Positions 55,496 through 64,000 of a stretch of DNA of 64,000 nucleotides are shown in pieces. Positions within the stretch are counted from its first letter, which is position 1, and each line of letters opens with the position of its first letter. The notes under the pieces are model-generated. The model saw nothing but the letters and a program-made list of their open reading frames with translations. It did not search any database and was not told where the DNA came from. Made by a program: the position numbers and the translations under genes. The stretch comes from JABFRG01 sp038210445 (GTDB lineage: Bacteria; Myxococcota_A; Polyangia; Polyangiales; Polyangiaceae), in contig JBBQWQ010000011.1 in the NCBI GenBank assembly GCA_038210445.1, forward strand, positions 62,001-126,000, read 5' to 3'.

Positions 55496-55924
55496 TCAGG
55501 GCGTTGCGTCGAAGGTGGCGGTGACGGCGCCCGAGCGGTTGCCGCGGCTGTCGACGGCGCGAAACGAAAGCGTGTAGGTTCCCGCCTTGGGAACGCCGAG
55601 GTCGACGCTGAAGGGAATTCGGGTGTCCTCGAAGCCCGCCAGCGACGACGGTATCGGGATCTCCACCCCGCTGGGGGGCGATACGCCCTCGATGGTGGTG
55701 GTGACGTCGAGGACCACTTTGCTCACATCGCCGTCGGCGTCGACAATGCGCGCGCTGCCCTCGAGGACCACGCGCCCCACGGGCCCGGCCGCCGGGGTCA
55801 CGGTCAGGCCGCTGATCTGCGGCGCTACATTTGCGTTGCCGGAGCAGGCAAGCGCCGAGCAGAGCCCGAGGAAGACCACTTTTCGGGCCGCGGCAAAAAC
55901 CGAACACCGGCTATGGTTGCGCAT
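55496..55924 (-). CDS. Small Ig-like lipoprotein
   Basis: 142 residues from ATG 55924. Signal peptide with an ALAC lipobox (Cys near 27). The rest is a single beta-sandwich of Ig/PKD-like type (ISGLTVTPAAGPVGRVVLEGSARIVDADGDVSKVVLDV, then GTYTLSFRAVDSRGNRSGAV). No catalytic feature. Divergent from the NTAQ1-like gene, starts 30 bp apart. Confidence 0.82.
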   Translation of the reverse strand: MRNHSRCSVFAAARKVVFLGLCSALACSGNANVAPQISGLTVTPAAGPVGRVVLEGSARIVDADGDVSKVVLDVTTTIEGVSPPSGVEIPIPSSLAGFEDTRIPFSVDLGVPKAGTYTLSFRAVDSRGNRSGAVTATFDATP

Positions 55925-55954
55925 GGGCAAAGTTTGGGATGGTCTTGGAGGGGG

Positions 55955-56494
55955 ATGAAAACGCGGCCGTACCACCCATTCTACTGCGAGGAGAACATTT
56001 GGCACCTCGCTTCGGAAGAGCGGAATGGGTACGTCGTGCTCATCAGCAACGAGACCCGCTCCGTGGCGTGCTTCTCGCAGAAGCGCGCGGCGGCCTCGGC
56101 AACGCCGCTCATTTGGGACTACCACGTGGTGTGGCTCTCGGACGCCGGGATGATCTGGGACTTCGACACCGCGCTCCCGCATCCGGTGGCGGCGCTGCGC
56201 TATCTGGAGCAGACCTTCCCCTTCATGCCGCCGCCCTACGCGCCCATGTTTCGGGTGGTGCGCGGCGCGGCGTTTCTACGGAGCTTCGCCTCGGATCGCA
56301 GTCACATGAAGGATCACTTCGGCGCGTATCTGGCGCCGCCTCCGCCCTGGCCGCCGATCGGCGAAGGCACCAACCTGGACGCCTACCTGGACATGAAAAA
56401 TGGCGAGATTGGCCGGGTAGTAGACCTGCCCGGGCTGGTCGCCTTCGTGGACCGCTTGCGCTTGCGAGCCGGTCGCGCACCCGGTAAGCGGTAG
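55955..56494 (+). CDS. Protein N-terminal glutamine amidohydrolase (NTAQ1/WDYHV family)
   Basis: 179 residues from ATG 55955, preceded closely by GGAGGGGG; the 14 extra upstream codons lack similarity. The family deamidates N-terminal Gln to Glu, a tertiary-destabilising step of the eukaryotic Arg/N-degron pathway. Nearly every block of the animal enzyme is recognisable: FYCEENIWHL (Cys11), LISNE, IWDYHVVW (His57, the WDYHV signature), WDFDTALPHP (Asp71), then SFASDRSHMKD and PPPPWPPI. Cys11-His57-Asp71 correspond to the known Cys-His-Asp triad. Soluble and cytoplasmic. A class III aminotransferase follows after 2 bp, so they are co-transcribed. Confidence 0.93.
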   Translation: MKTRPYHPFYCEENIWHLASEERNGYVVLISNETRSVACFSQKRAAASATPLIWDYHVVWLSDAGMIWDFDTALPHPVAALRYLEQTFPFMPPPYAPMFRVVRGAAFLRSFASDRSHMKDHFGAYLAPPPPWPPIGEGTNLDAYLDMKNGEIGRVVDLPGLVAFVDRLRLRAGRAPGKR

Positions 56495-56496
56495 CA

Positions 56497-57828
56497 ATGG
56501 CCGAGACCAAAGACATCCAAGAGAAGCACCAGCGCTACGTCCTTTCGCCCTGGCTCCCGCAAGGCGGCCTCACCGCACCGGTGATGGTGCGCGGCGAGGG
56601 CCGATACCTCTACGACAACGACGGCGCCAAGTACTTCGATCTCGGAAGCGGGCTCATCGCGGTGAACCTCGGGCATGGCCACCCCAAGGTCGTGAAGGCC
56701 ATCCAGGACCAGGCCGCACGCCTTTGCTACGCGGCGCCCTCGCTCTTCAATCAAGAGCGCGCAGAGCTCGCAGAAGCGCTCTCCAAGCTCAGCCCCTGGA
56801 GCGAAGGCTGCCGCGCGTTCTTCACCACCGCCGGCGCCGAGGCCAACGATGACGTGGTGCGCCTGGCGCGGCACCTCACGGGCCGCAGCAAGATCATGAC
56901 CGCATACCGGTCGTTCCATGGCTCCACCGGCACCGCCATCAACCTCACCGGCGAAGATCGACGCTGGGGAGGCGAGGGCGGCAGCCCGGGCGTGGTGCGC
57001 TTCTTCGCGCCGTACCCGTATCGCAGCCCGTTCTACACCAGCGACCCCAAAGAGGAGTGCGACCGCGCCATCGAGCACCTGGAACGCGTGCTGGTGCACG
57101 AAGACCCCAAGCGGATCGCCGCGATTCTCATCGAACCGGTGGTGGGCTCCAACGGGGTCATCGTGTACCCCGAGGGCTACCTGCAGGCGCTCCGCGCGCT
57201 CACCGAGAAGCACGGCATTCTGCTGGTTTTCGACGAGGTGATGACCGGCTTCGGGCGCACCGGTGCGCCGTTTGCGTCGCAGCGTTTCGGCGTCGTTCCC
57301 GACATGCTGACCTTCGCCAAGGGTGTGACCTCTGCCTACGTACCGCTGGGCGGTATTCTGGTGCGCGAATCGCTCGCCAAGCACTTCGACGACAAGGCGC
57401 TCCCCTCGGGCCACACCTACTCGGGCCACCCACTCACGGTGGCGGCGGGCCTGGCGGCGGTGCGCGCCTACCAGGAAGAGGGCATCTTCGAACGTGTGCG
57501 CGAGGTCGAGGGCTGGCTCCAGAAGGGGCTGGCGGAGCTCTTTCAGCGGCACGCCATCATCGGCGATACCCGCGGCGTGGGCGCGTTCTTCGCCATGGAG
57601 CTGGTGAAGGACCGCGCCACCAAGGAGCCGCTGGTTCCCTGGCACGGAGCCGGCGGTCTGGGCATCATGAAGGGCTTCTACGCGGAGCTGCGCAAGCGCG
57701 GCGTCTTCACCTTCGGCAAGTTCAACGTCACCATGGTGGCGCCCCCGCTCACGGTGGAGAAGCCCGAGCTCGACGCGGCCTTCGAAGCGGTGGACGGCGC
57801 GCTCGCTGCCTTCGCCAAGACGCTCTGA
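56497..57828 (+). CDS. Class III PLP-dependent aminotransferase
   Basis: 443 residues. Omega-amino-acid type transaminase: GHGHPKVVKAIQDQ, FFTTAGAEANDDVVRLAR (phosphate-binding region), SFHGSTGTAINLTG, LIEPVVGSNGV, LLVFDEVMTGFGRTG (Asp binding pyridine N) and LTFAKGVTSAYVPLGG with PLP Lys275. It resembles taurine/beta-alanine:pyruvate-type enzymes more than ornithine or GABA forms, but substrate cannot be read from sequence. Starts 2 bp after the NTAQ1-like gene. Confidence 0.92.
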   Translation: MAETKDIQEKHQRYVLSPWLPQGGLTAPVMVRGEGRYLYDNDGAKYFDLGSGLIAVNLGHGHPKVVKAIQDQAARLCYAAPSLFNQERAELAEALSKLSPWSEGCRAFFTTAGAEANDDVVRLARHLTGRSKIMTAYRSFHGSTGTAINLTGEDRRWGGEGGSPGVVRFFAPYPYRSPFYTSDPKEECDRAIEHLERVLVHEDPKRIAAILIEPVVGSNGVIVYPEGYLQALRALTEKHGILLVFDEVMTGFGRTGAPFASQRFGVVPDMLTFAKGVTSAYVPLGGILVRESLAKHFDDKALPSGHTYSGHPLTVAAGLAAVRAYQEEGIFERVREVEGWLQKGLAELFQRHAIIGDTRGVGAFFAMELVKDRATKEPLVPWHGAGGLGIMKGFYAELRKRGVFTFGKFNVTMVAPPLTVEKPELDAAFEAVDGALAAFAKTL

Positions 57829-57887
57829 GCGCCCGTGGGGCGTAGAAGACTGCGCGAAAAGAAACTCACGTCGTCGCGAACATATCG

Positions 57888-57916
57888 TTGACACCATCGG
57901 GCGGCGGGAGTATCTC
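57888..57916 (+). promoter_or_regulatory. Consensus sigma-70 promoter for tRNA-Gly
   Basis: Perfect TTGACA (57888-57893), 17-bp spacer, TATCTC (57911-57916), 11 bp before the tRNA 5' end. Confidence 0.8.
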
Positions 57917-57927
57917 CTGCCCCCGTT

Positions 57928-58002
<75 letters not shown>

Positions 58003-58014
58003 CCGACACGCGAA

Positions 58015-58052
58015 AGCCGGGTCTGCGATACCACCGCAGCCCCGGCTTTTTT
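58015..58052 (+). terminator. Rho-independent terminator after tRNA-Gly
   Basis: AGCCGGG...CCCGGCT outer stem with CTGCG/CGCAG inner stem, followed by TTTTTT. It abuts the convergent MEMO gene stop. Confidence 0.92.
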
Positions 58053-59260
58053 CATGCGTAGAAGCCCATGGCGGCGAAGCTCACGATGGAGCCTTCGTCG
58101 GGGTCGACGTTCTGCTCGTAGTGGAGCAGCTCGCCCGAGGCGCCGCGCGCCCCCAGGCTGCGCAGCAGGGCGTACACGGGCCCGAGACCGCACACGCGGC
58201 GGGTGTCGAGATCGCGGCTCACGTGCTCCCAGAAGCCGCCGGCGTTCTTCTCGGCAGCCAGGGACATCGAAGTGAGGTCTTCTTGGCGCAGCGTCTCCCG
58301 CGCCTCGGCATCCAGGGCGGTCGCGTCGCCGAAGCGCGGGCCCACGTGGGCCAGATCGGCGCCCGCGACGAAGAGCGTGCGCCCGTCCTCGGCGAGCTCG
58401 CCCAGCGCCTCGAAGAGCGCCTCGTAGCCCGGCTCCCGACCGTGCGCTTGCTCTTCGCCGAGACCGGCCAAGATGGGGACGATGCGCAGCGGGCGATCGC
58501 CGAAGGCGTGCCGCAGGCACACCACCTGGAACTCGATCGAGTGCTCCCGCTTGTGCGCGAGCTCGTCGGCGTACGGATCGAAGCGGACCGATGCGGTGAG
58601 CTTGGCCAGGGCTTCGGCGTCCACCGGAACGGGGCCCAGCGGCGTGTCGAAGGCCTTGCTGCAGAACGCGAAGGGGCGCTTCATGGGCGCGTGCGAGGTG
58701 CCGAACACCACCACGCGGTCGACCTCTGGTCCGAGCCCGGCCACGGTCGCTCCGTAGGCGTGGCCGTAGCCCAGGGCGCCGCGCCACGGATCGATGTGCG
58801 GCGCGACCAGGCCGACGAGCCTTCCGGCGCTCGCTGCCGCGGGAGACGCCATGGCCTTGCCGATGCATTCTGCATCGAGATAGGCCCGAAGCTTCGCCGG
58901 ATCGTCGTGGTAGGCGCCGCCCGCGTGCGACGCCGGACGCACCTTCGACGCGCGAAAGGCGCGCGTCACCTCGGCGCGCCGGGCCGCGCTGCGTGGGTTG
59001 TCGAGGAACAGCCCCAGGTCGAGCTGCTCGTGCAGTTTCTCTACCAGGCCGAGGGGCACCCGCAGCGCTTCGGCGATCGCCGGCAGCGTGTGGTCGCCGT
59101 CGAAGCGCGCCACGATGGGCACCAGCCCCATGGGCACCACCGCGTGGCTCGCGGTCAGCCCCTCGGTGTCGCGCAGCACCAGGGCGCGGCCGTGCTTGGG
59201 GTCGGGGACGACGATGGTCTCGACACTGCGGAGCCGCGGGCGTAAGGCGCTATCTCCCAT
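58052..59260 (-). CDS. MEMO-family protein with N-terminal extension
   Basis: 402 residues from ATG 59260 (a TTG three codons earlier is possible). Residues about 130-402 form the MEMO/dioxygenase-like fold: APHIDPWRGALGYGHAYG, VVVFGTSHAP, REHSIEFQVVCLRHAFG, GADLAHVGPRFGD and YEQNVDPDEGSIVSFAAMGFYA. MEMO proteins bind metal but their bacterial function is not settled; many lie in AmmeMemoRadiSam sets, not seen here. The first ~110 residues form an extra helical domain resembling small PqqD-like folds. The start shares its CATG with the divergent YkgJ-like gene. Confidence 0.88.
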   Translation of the reverse strand: MGDSALRPRLRSVETIVVPDPKHGRALVLRDTEGLTASHAVVPMGLVPIVARFDGDHTLPAIAEALRVPLGLVEKLHEQLDLGLFLDNPRSAARRAEVTRAFRASKVRPASHAGGAYHDDPAKLRAYLDAECIGKAMASPAAASAGRLVGLVAPHIDPWRGALGYGHAYGATVAGLGPEVDRVVVFGTSHAPMKRPFAFCSKAFDTPLGPVPVDAEALAKLTASVRFDPYADELAHKREHSIEFQVVCLRHAFGDRPLRIVPILAGLGEEQAHGREPGYEALFEALGELAEDGRTLFVAGADLAHVGPRFGDATALDAEARETLRQEDLTSMSLAAEKNAGGFWEHVSRDLDTRRVCGLGPVYALLRSLGARGASGELLHYEQNVDPDEGSIVSFAAMGFYA

Positions 59261-59732
59261 GCGCTCCAAGGATACACCCGGCCTCGCGGAGCTCCGCGCT
59301 CTTTACGCGCAGACCGACGCCCTTATGGCGCCCTACGACTGCGACCGCTCCACCGACTGCTGCCGCTTCGGCGTCACCGGTCGCGAGCCGTACCCCACCG
59401 GCGTAGAACGGGCTTTGTTGCGGCGCGCCATCGACGCCCGGGGCGGGCCTCGGGCCATTCTTCGAAGGAACAAGGCGCTGCCGCTGGCCGACAAACCGTG
59501 CCCGCTGCTGGGCCCCGACGGCCGCTGCCAGGTGTACGCGGATCGGCCGTTCGGCTGCCGCACGTTCTTCTGCGATCGCGTCTTTCACCGAGACGGGGGC
59601 GATGCCGCGAAGGATCCGGTGCTCCAGCATCGAGACGCAGTGCGCGAGCTGGGGCGAGACATCGCGGCTCTGTCGGCCCGGTCGTTCCCCACAGACCCCC
59701 ACCCGCGGCCTATTTCGCGGGTGCTCGAGTGA
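59259..59732 (+). CDS. YkgJ-type cysteine-cluster protein
   Basis: 157 residues from ATG 59259. Conserved Cys arrangement CDRSTDCCRFG, then PCPLLGPDGRCQVYADRPFGCRTFFC, matching the YkgJ/Fe-S-like zinc or iron chelating domain. These proteins are cytoplasmic and of unknown biochemical role. The longer upstream frame is antisense to the MEMO gene and rejected. Confidence 0.85.
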   Translation: MRSKDTPGLAELRALYAQTDALMAPYDCDRSTDCCRFGVTGREPYPTGVERALLRRAIDARGGPRAILRRNKALPLADKPCPLLGPDGRCQVYADRPFGCRTFFCDRVFHRDGGDAAKDPVLQHRDAVRELGRDIAALSARSFPTDPHPRPISRVLE

Positions 59733-59805
59733 AGGCCCTCGAGCGACGGGGAAGGCGTCGCAAGCTTTGGCAAACATGAAGAGTTCGGGCTAGGGTCGCG
59801 CCTCG

Positions 59806-61257
59806 ATGCGGCTGTCGCACCTGCTCGGACCGGAACTGAAGGAGATCCTCAAGGAGGATCCCGAGCAGCTGCGCGCGTTCCTCGAAGACATCCACCCGGA
59901 GGACGTGGCCGATCTGGTGGGCGATCTCGACCCCGACGAGGCGGCCGCCTTGATGGCGCGCCTTCCGGCCGATGCCGCGGCGCCCATCTTCGAGCGTCTC
60001 GAGGACCACGAGCAGGAGACGATCGCCGAGCTCATGCCGCCGGAGTCGGTGGCGCAGATCGCCAGCGAGATGGAGGCCGACGATCGCGCCGACCTCTTCA
60101 GCGTTCTGCCCGAAGAGATGGGCGACGCGATTCGCGCCCGCCTCGAGAGGGTCGACCCGGAGGCCGCGGAAGAGGTTCGCGAGATCGAAAAGTGGCCCGA
60201 GACCTCGGCCGGCCACCTGGTCACCACCCGCTACGCGCAGGTGGGGCCTGACGCCACCATCGACGACGCGCTCATCGCGGTCCGAGAGCTCGCCGAGCAG
60301 TACGACGATCCCATTTACAACGTGTACGTGGTGAGCGATGCGGACCGCCTGGTGGGCATCTTGCCCATTCGCGACCTCATCCGCTTCGCGCCGCTCTCCG
60401 ACCCGTCGAAGATGCGCAGCGTGGAGGAATACCGGCCGAAGACCGTGCGCGAGGCGATGCGCACCAACGTCATCAGCGTTCCGCCGGACATGGACCAAGA
60501 AGAGGTTGCTCGGCGTATGGCCAAGTACGACCTCAACGTCATGCCGGTGATCGACGCCAACGACGCGCTCCTCGGCGTCATCACCATCGACGACATCATC
60601 GACGTCGTGACCCAGGAGCAGACCGAGGACGCGCAGAAGATCGGCGGCGTCGAGCCCCTCGACGTGCCCTACTTTCAGACCACCTTCCTCGAGTTCATCC
60701 GCAAGCGCGGGGTGTGGCTGGTCATCCTGTTCGTCGAGGAGTTCTTCACGCAAACGGCGCTGCGCCACTACGATCCGGTCTTCAAGGCCATCGAGGGCGC
60801 CAGCTATTACGTGCCTTTGCTCATCTCCACCGGCGGCAACTCCGGTTCGCAGTCGTCGACGCTCATCATCCGCGGCATGGCGGTGGGTGAGCTGCGGCCC
60901 AAAGACTGGTGGCGCATCTTGCTCCGCGAGTCGTCCATGGGCCTGGTGCTCGGTCTGGGCCTTGGGGCCATCGGCTTTCTGCGCGTGCTCATGTATGCCG
61001 ACCAGCACCTCGACTTCGCCTTCACCATCGCCGGCACGCTGGTGGGCATCGTCATGACCGGCTGCACCGTGGGCTCGATGTTGCCGCTGGGGCTCAAGCG
61101 TCTGGGCATCGACCCGGCCACCAGCTCGACCCCGTTCATCGCGAGCCTGGTCGACGTGCTGGGCATCATCATCTTCGTGCACGTGGCCAAGGTCATCATG
61201 CACGGGGTCATCCTCGCGCACGCCGGCGCTCTGCCGGTGGTCGAAGGGTGCCCGTGA
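59806..61257 (+). CDS. mgtE: MgtE magnesium transporter
   Basis: 483 residues. Cytosolic N domain (helical superhelix, about 1-130), tandem CBS domains (about 135-255) that sense Mg2+, a plug helix and the five-helix membrane domain (about 285-480) with VPLLISTGGNSGSQSSTLIIRG as the MgtE signature. Ion channel gated by cytosolic Mg2+. It is the second Mg transporter type in this window after corA. The TGA overlaps the GTG of the next gene. Confidence 0.95.
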   Translation: MRLSHLLGPELKEILKEDPEQLRAFLEDIHPEDVADLVGDLDPDEAAALMARLPADAAAPIFERLEDHEQETIAELMPPESVAQIASEMEADDRADLFSVLPEEMGDAIRARLERVDPEAAEEVREIEKWPETSAGHLVTTRYAQVGPDATIDDALIAVRELAEQYDDPIYNVYVVSDADRLVGILPIRDLIRFAPLSDPSKMRSVEEYRPKTVREAMRTNVISVPPDMDQEEVARRMAKYDLNVMPVIDANDALLGVITIDDIIDVVTQEQTEDAQKIGGVEPLDVPYFQTTFLEFIRKRGVWLVILFVEEFFTQTALRHYDPVFKAIEGASYYVPLLISTGGNSGSQSSTLIIRGMAVGELRPKDWWRILLRESSMGLVLGLGLGAIGFLRVLMYADQHLDFAFTIAGTLVGIVMTGCTVGSMLPLGLKRLGIDPATSSTPFIASLVDVLGIIIFVHVAKVIMHGVILAHAGALPVVEGCP

Positions 61258-62291
61258 GAGCCGCCCGCGCCGTGCTCCAAGTCGGCGTGCTCTGCGCCGC
61301 GCTGGGCGGGTGCAAGAAGCTCCCGCCCACCATGGTCGCGCTCGCCGCGTCCACCTCGCACACGTGCGGCGTCACCAAGGAGGGGCCGGTGATGTGCTGG
61401 GGCGACGAGCGCGGCGCGCGCGGCGCCGACCCGTGGAAGCCGATGATCACCGCCATTCCCAAGTTCGACGAGCTGGGCCTGGGCGAGCACCTGACGTGCA
61501 TCCGGAGCAGTGAGCAGGTGCTCTGCCGCGGGCAGCAAGGCAGTCCCGGCCCCGACTTCGTGGTGGTGGCGCTGCCGCCGGTTTCCTCGCTGCGGGTGTT
61601 CGGTCGGACCGCGTGCGGCGCGACCCGCGCCGGACAGGTGTATTGTACAGGCGATTCGGTGCGGGCACGGAATCCCGAACCCGCGGCCACTCCTTTCGCC
61701 GCCGCATACGCGCTCGGTGACGCCGACGTCGACGCCTTCGCGGCGGGCCCCTGGGGCCTGCTCACCCGGCGCAAGGACGGCGCGGTGGCGCTGGTCGACT
61801 ACGGCGGCGTCAAGCGCGAGTTGCCCGCCCTTCGCGACGCCATTTCGCTGGCGGTGGGCGGCGCGCACGCCTGCGCCGTGCTGCGCGACGCCACCGTGCG
61901 ATGCTTGGGCGCCAACGAGGCGGGCGAGCTGGGCGACGCCACCCGCACCCGCTCCGACGAGCCACGGGTGGTGGGCGGCCTGGCCGGCGCGGTCGAGGTC
62001 GCGCTGGGCGAGCACTTCTCGTGCGCCCGGCGGCAGGATGGCACCGTGAGCTGCTGGGGCAGCAACGCCCAGAGTCAGCTCACCAGCGGCGCCCCTGGGC
62101 AGGTGTCGACCTCGCCCTCCCCGGTGGTGGGTCTCTTCGGCGCCGAGCATCTCGCGGCCGCCGGCAACGCCGCGTGCGCGGCCCTCGGTCCCAATGAAGG
62201 GGTGCGCTGCTGGGGCGAGAACGCGAGCGGGCAGCTGGGCGTGCCTGCGCTCGAGGTTCGCGTGCCCATGCCCGTGCGCTTTCCGCGGTGA
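61254..62291 (+). CDS. RCC1-like repeat lipoprotein
   Basis: 345 residues from GTG 61254 overlapping the mgtE stop. Lipoprotein signal with ALGGC (Cys near 20). Then RCC1-like propeller repeats (HTCGVTKEGPVMCWGDE, GAHACAVLRDATVRCLGANEAGELGD, FSCARRQDGTVSCWGSNAQSQL, ACAALGPNEGVRCWGENASGQLG) with paired Cys in each blade, as in many myxobacterial surface proteins. Function unknown. Coupling to mgtE may simply reflect gene packing. Confidence 0.88.
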   Translation: MRAARAVLQVGVLCAALGGCKKLPPTMVALAASTSHTCGVTKEGPVMCWGDERGARGADPWKPMITAIPKFDELGLGEHLTCIRSSEQVLCRGQQGSPGPDFVVVALPPVSSLRVFGRTACGATRAGQVYCTGDSVRARNPEPAATPFAAAYALGDADVDAFAAGPWGLLTRRKDGAVALVDYGGVKRELPALRDAISLAVGGAHACAVLRDATVRCLGANEAGELGDATRTRSDEPRVVGGLAGAVEVALGEHFSCARRQDGTVSCWGSNAQSQLTSGAPGQVSTSPSPVVGLFGAEHLAAAGNAACAALGPNEGVRCWGENASGQLGVPALEVRVPMPVRFPR

Positions 62292-62516
62292 TCTGCCCAG
62301 TTTGCGGCAGGAGTGTGCATTCTACTGCGAGACGTGCGCGTCCGATTCGCATGTATGTTGCATTCGCAGGCATTGCCGAGTGGCGTGATGGCCGACGCGG
62401 CGGCGCCGCAGCCCGGAGGTGAGGGCGAGCGGCGGGGCGCGACGGTCAAAACGTGTCCGTCGAAAGGAAGGGAATTCCCCGAGGTCTCGCAGGAGTGTTA
62501 AGTTGCGGCGCCTTCA

Positions 62517-64000
62517 TGGGTAAGCAGCATTTCGACGTCGTCATCGTGGGCCGGAGCATCGGCGCGTTCGCCTGCGCCTGCCTGCTCGGGCGGCGCGCGT
62601 GGCGGGTCTTGCTCCTGGGCGACGGCGGGCGCGAGCCCTCGTATACGGCGCTGGGGCACACGCTGCAGCGGCGCACATTCACGCTGGTGTCGGGCGCCTC
62701 ACCGGCGTTCCAGCGCGTGCTGCTCGAGCTGGCGCAGGCGCAGACCTTCAAGCGCCGCTTGCGCGCGCTCGACCCGATGTTGCAGGTGATGATGCCCGGC
62801 CAGCGCCTGGACCTGCCCCCCGACCCCGCGCACTTCGCGCGCGAGCTGGAGCGCGAGTTCCCCGACTCGCTGCGGCTCATCGACGGCCTGTACGAGGATC
62901 TCGCCAAGACCAACGCGTTCTGCGACGCGGTCTTCGAGAAGGACCTGGTGCTGCCGCCCGGGACGTTCTGGGAGCGCCGCGAGGCCCGGGCCGAGCTCTC
63001 GCTCTTGCCCCACGCGCAGGCCCCGGCGAGCGCGCTGCTCGCCTCGTTTCCGTTCGACCACGCCTACCGCCGGGTGGCCACCGTGCCGGCCGCCTTTGCG
63101 ACCCACCTGGCGGGAGAGCTTCCGGCGCTGGCTTTGGCGCGGCTCCACGGGTCTTGGACCCGGGGCATGGGCGCGCTCCCCGGCGGCGAAGACGAGCTCG
63201 CGGCGTTCTTCACCGATCGCATTCGCGCCTGCGGGGGCGACGTTCGGCTCGGCAAGCGTGCGACGCGTTTCGTCACCAAGGGCTCCAAGGTGGTGGCGGT
63301 GGAGATCGACGGCGACGACGAGCCCACCGGCCTCGATTTTCTGGTTACCGACGCGCCGGCCCGCGATCTCTTCCGCCGGACTGCGCCCTATGTGCCTTCG
63401 GCGCGCACCCTGGCCGAGCTGCCGGAGCTGGTGCCGGAGAACGGCCGCTTCGTGGTCTCGGTGGTGGTTGCGCCGCGGGGCGTACCCGATTTGCTGGCCA
63501 GCGAGGCCTTCGTGCTGGGCGACGACATCGAGATTCACGTGCAGCGCGTGGCGGGCCCCGACGACACCACGCTGCTGGTGGCCGAGGCCTGGGCGTCGCC
63601 CGCCGAGACGCCCTACGTCCGGGCTCGGGTGCTGGCGGCGCTGGAGCGCGAGATGCCGTTCATGCGCGCCCACTACCGCGTCGTCGACTCGCCCCACGAT
63701 GGTTTGCCGCTGTGGGACTACCGCAGCGGCTCGCGCGTTGCCGTCGACCGCATGACCCTCCGCGCGGGCGGCGTCGAGGCCGACCCCGAGCCGATGGTGC
63801 CGCGGTGGTACGCGCCGGAAGCGAGCCGCGGAACCGCCGGTCTCGAAGGAGAGCCGGTGCGCACGCCCCTGGGCAACGCGTTCACGGTAGGCCCCACCGT
63901 GCTGCCGGCGCTGGGCCAGGAAGGCGAGCTGCTCGCCGCCTGGAGCGTGGCCCGCATCATCACCCGCACCGATCGGCGCCGCGAGAAGATGCGCCGGGAG
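62517..64000 (+). CDS. FAD/NAD(P)-binding oxidoreductase, C-terminus beyond window
   Basis: At least 494 residues, cut by the window end. The dinucleotide-binding fold at the N-terminus is FDVVIVGRSIGAFACACLLGRR, where the second Gly of GxGxxG is replaced (GRSIGA), then LLLGDGG. The overall layout (NAD-binding start, PGGEDELAAFFTDRIRACGGDVRLGKRATRFV, long substrate domain) resembles phytoene-desaturase/amine-oxidase-like flavoproteins. The Gly replacement is mild and found in some relatives. Substrate unknown. No close ribosome site precedes the ATG. Confidence 0.8.

Noticed and set aside
62292..62516. Possible promoter or small gene before the FAD protein
   Set aside because: No paired -35/-10 with good spacing and no reading frame with coding character.

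Overview
The window reads as a chromosomal segment of a myxobacterium (Myxococcota, probably the Polyangia/Sorangiineae side). Reasons: very high GC with strong third-position GC bias, two transmembrane Ser/Thr kinases with proline/alanine-rich linkers, many lipoproteins with Ser/Pro/Ala-rich linkers, a C-terminal Cys-TM-Arg sorting signal of the MYXO-CTERM kind, a GYF/zinc-ribbon/TonB-C (AgmX/PglI-like) protein, a TIGR04551-like outer-membrane protein and several start codons overlapping stop codons. There is no rRNA, CRISPR array, transposase, integrase or phage gene. Coding density is very high and most reading frames opposite the real genes are open, as expected at this GC.

Layout. 1-8.5 kb: end of a dCMP/cytidine deaminase, D-Ala-D-Ala ligase, a duplicated bacterial PH-domain membrane protein, Ser/Thr kinase, DUF4175-like giant membrane protein and a secreted gluzincin. 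8.7-13.7 kb: phosphatidylserine decarboxylase, a proline-rich protein ending in a methyltransferase, CorA and peptide deformylase. 13.7-17.2 kb: exported beta-propeller and lipoprotein genes. 17.2-20.5 kb (minus): greB, a small unknown gene and a large unknown proline-rich protein. 20.7-22 kb: a truncated-globin lipoprotein and an O-methyltransferase. 22-32.8 kb (minus): an outer-membrane protein, queA, tgt, an MshEN/receiver/TPR protein, a GYF/TonB protein, dprA and topA. 33.1-36.4 kb (minus): unknown tail-anchored protein, MerR regulator, ihfA, and a GT2 glycosyltransferase. 36.6-40.4 kb: a trypsin-like lipoprotein, a PEGA-like/beta-barrel protein and a second kinase. 40.6-45.3 kb: polA and a polytopic membrane protein. 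45.5-51.3 kb: TonB-like protein, malQ-glgX glycogen/maltodextrin pair and photolyase. 51.4-54.4 kb: M15/DUF882 peptidase, SDR, HEAT-repeat protein. 54.6-58 kb: ECF-like sigma factor with a tiny membrane partner, a lipoprotein, an N-terminal glutamine amidohydrolase (NTAQ1 family) followed by a class III aminotransferase, and tRNA-Gly(GCC). 58-64 kb: MEMO-family protein, YkgJ-type cysteine-cluster protein, MgtE, an RCC1-like lipoprotein and a FAD/NAD-dependent oxidoreductase cut by the window end.

The most unusual items are: (1) two copies, about 12.5 kb apart, of a roughly 126-129 bp imperfect palindrome whose arms differ by compensatory base-pair changes, so the fold rather than the primary sequence is conserved; (2) a bacterial homologue of the eukaryotic N-degron enzyme NTAQ1 with its Cys-His-Asp triad intact; (3) a lipid-anchored truncated globin; (4) a DNA polymerase I whose proofreading motifs are eroded; (5) a probably leaderless promoter with a perfect inverted repeat between -35 and -10.
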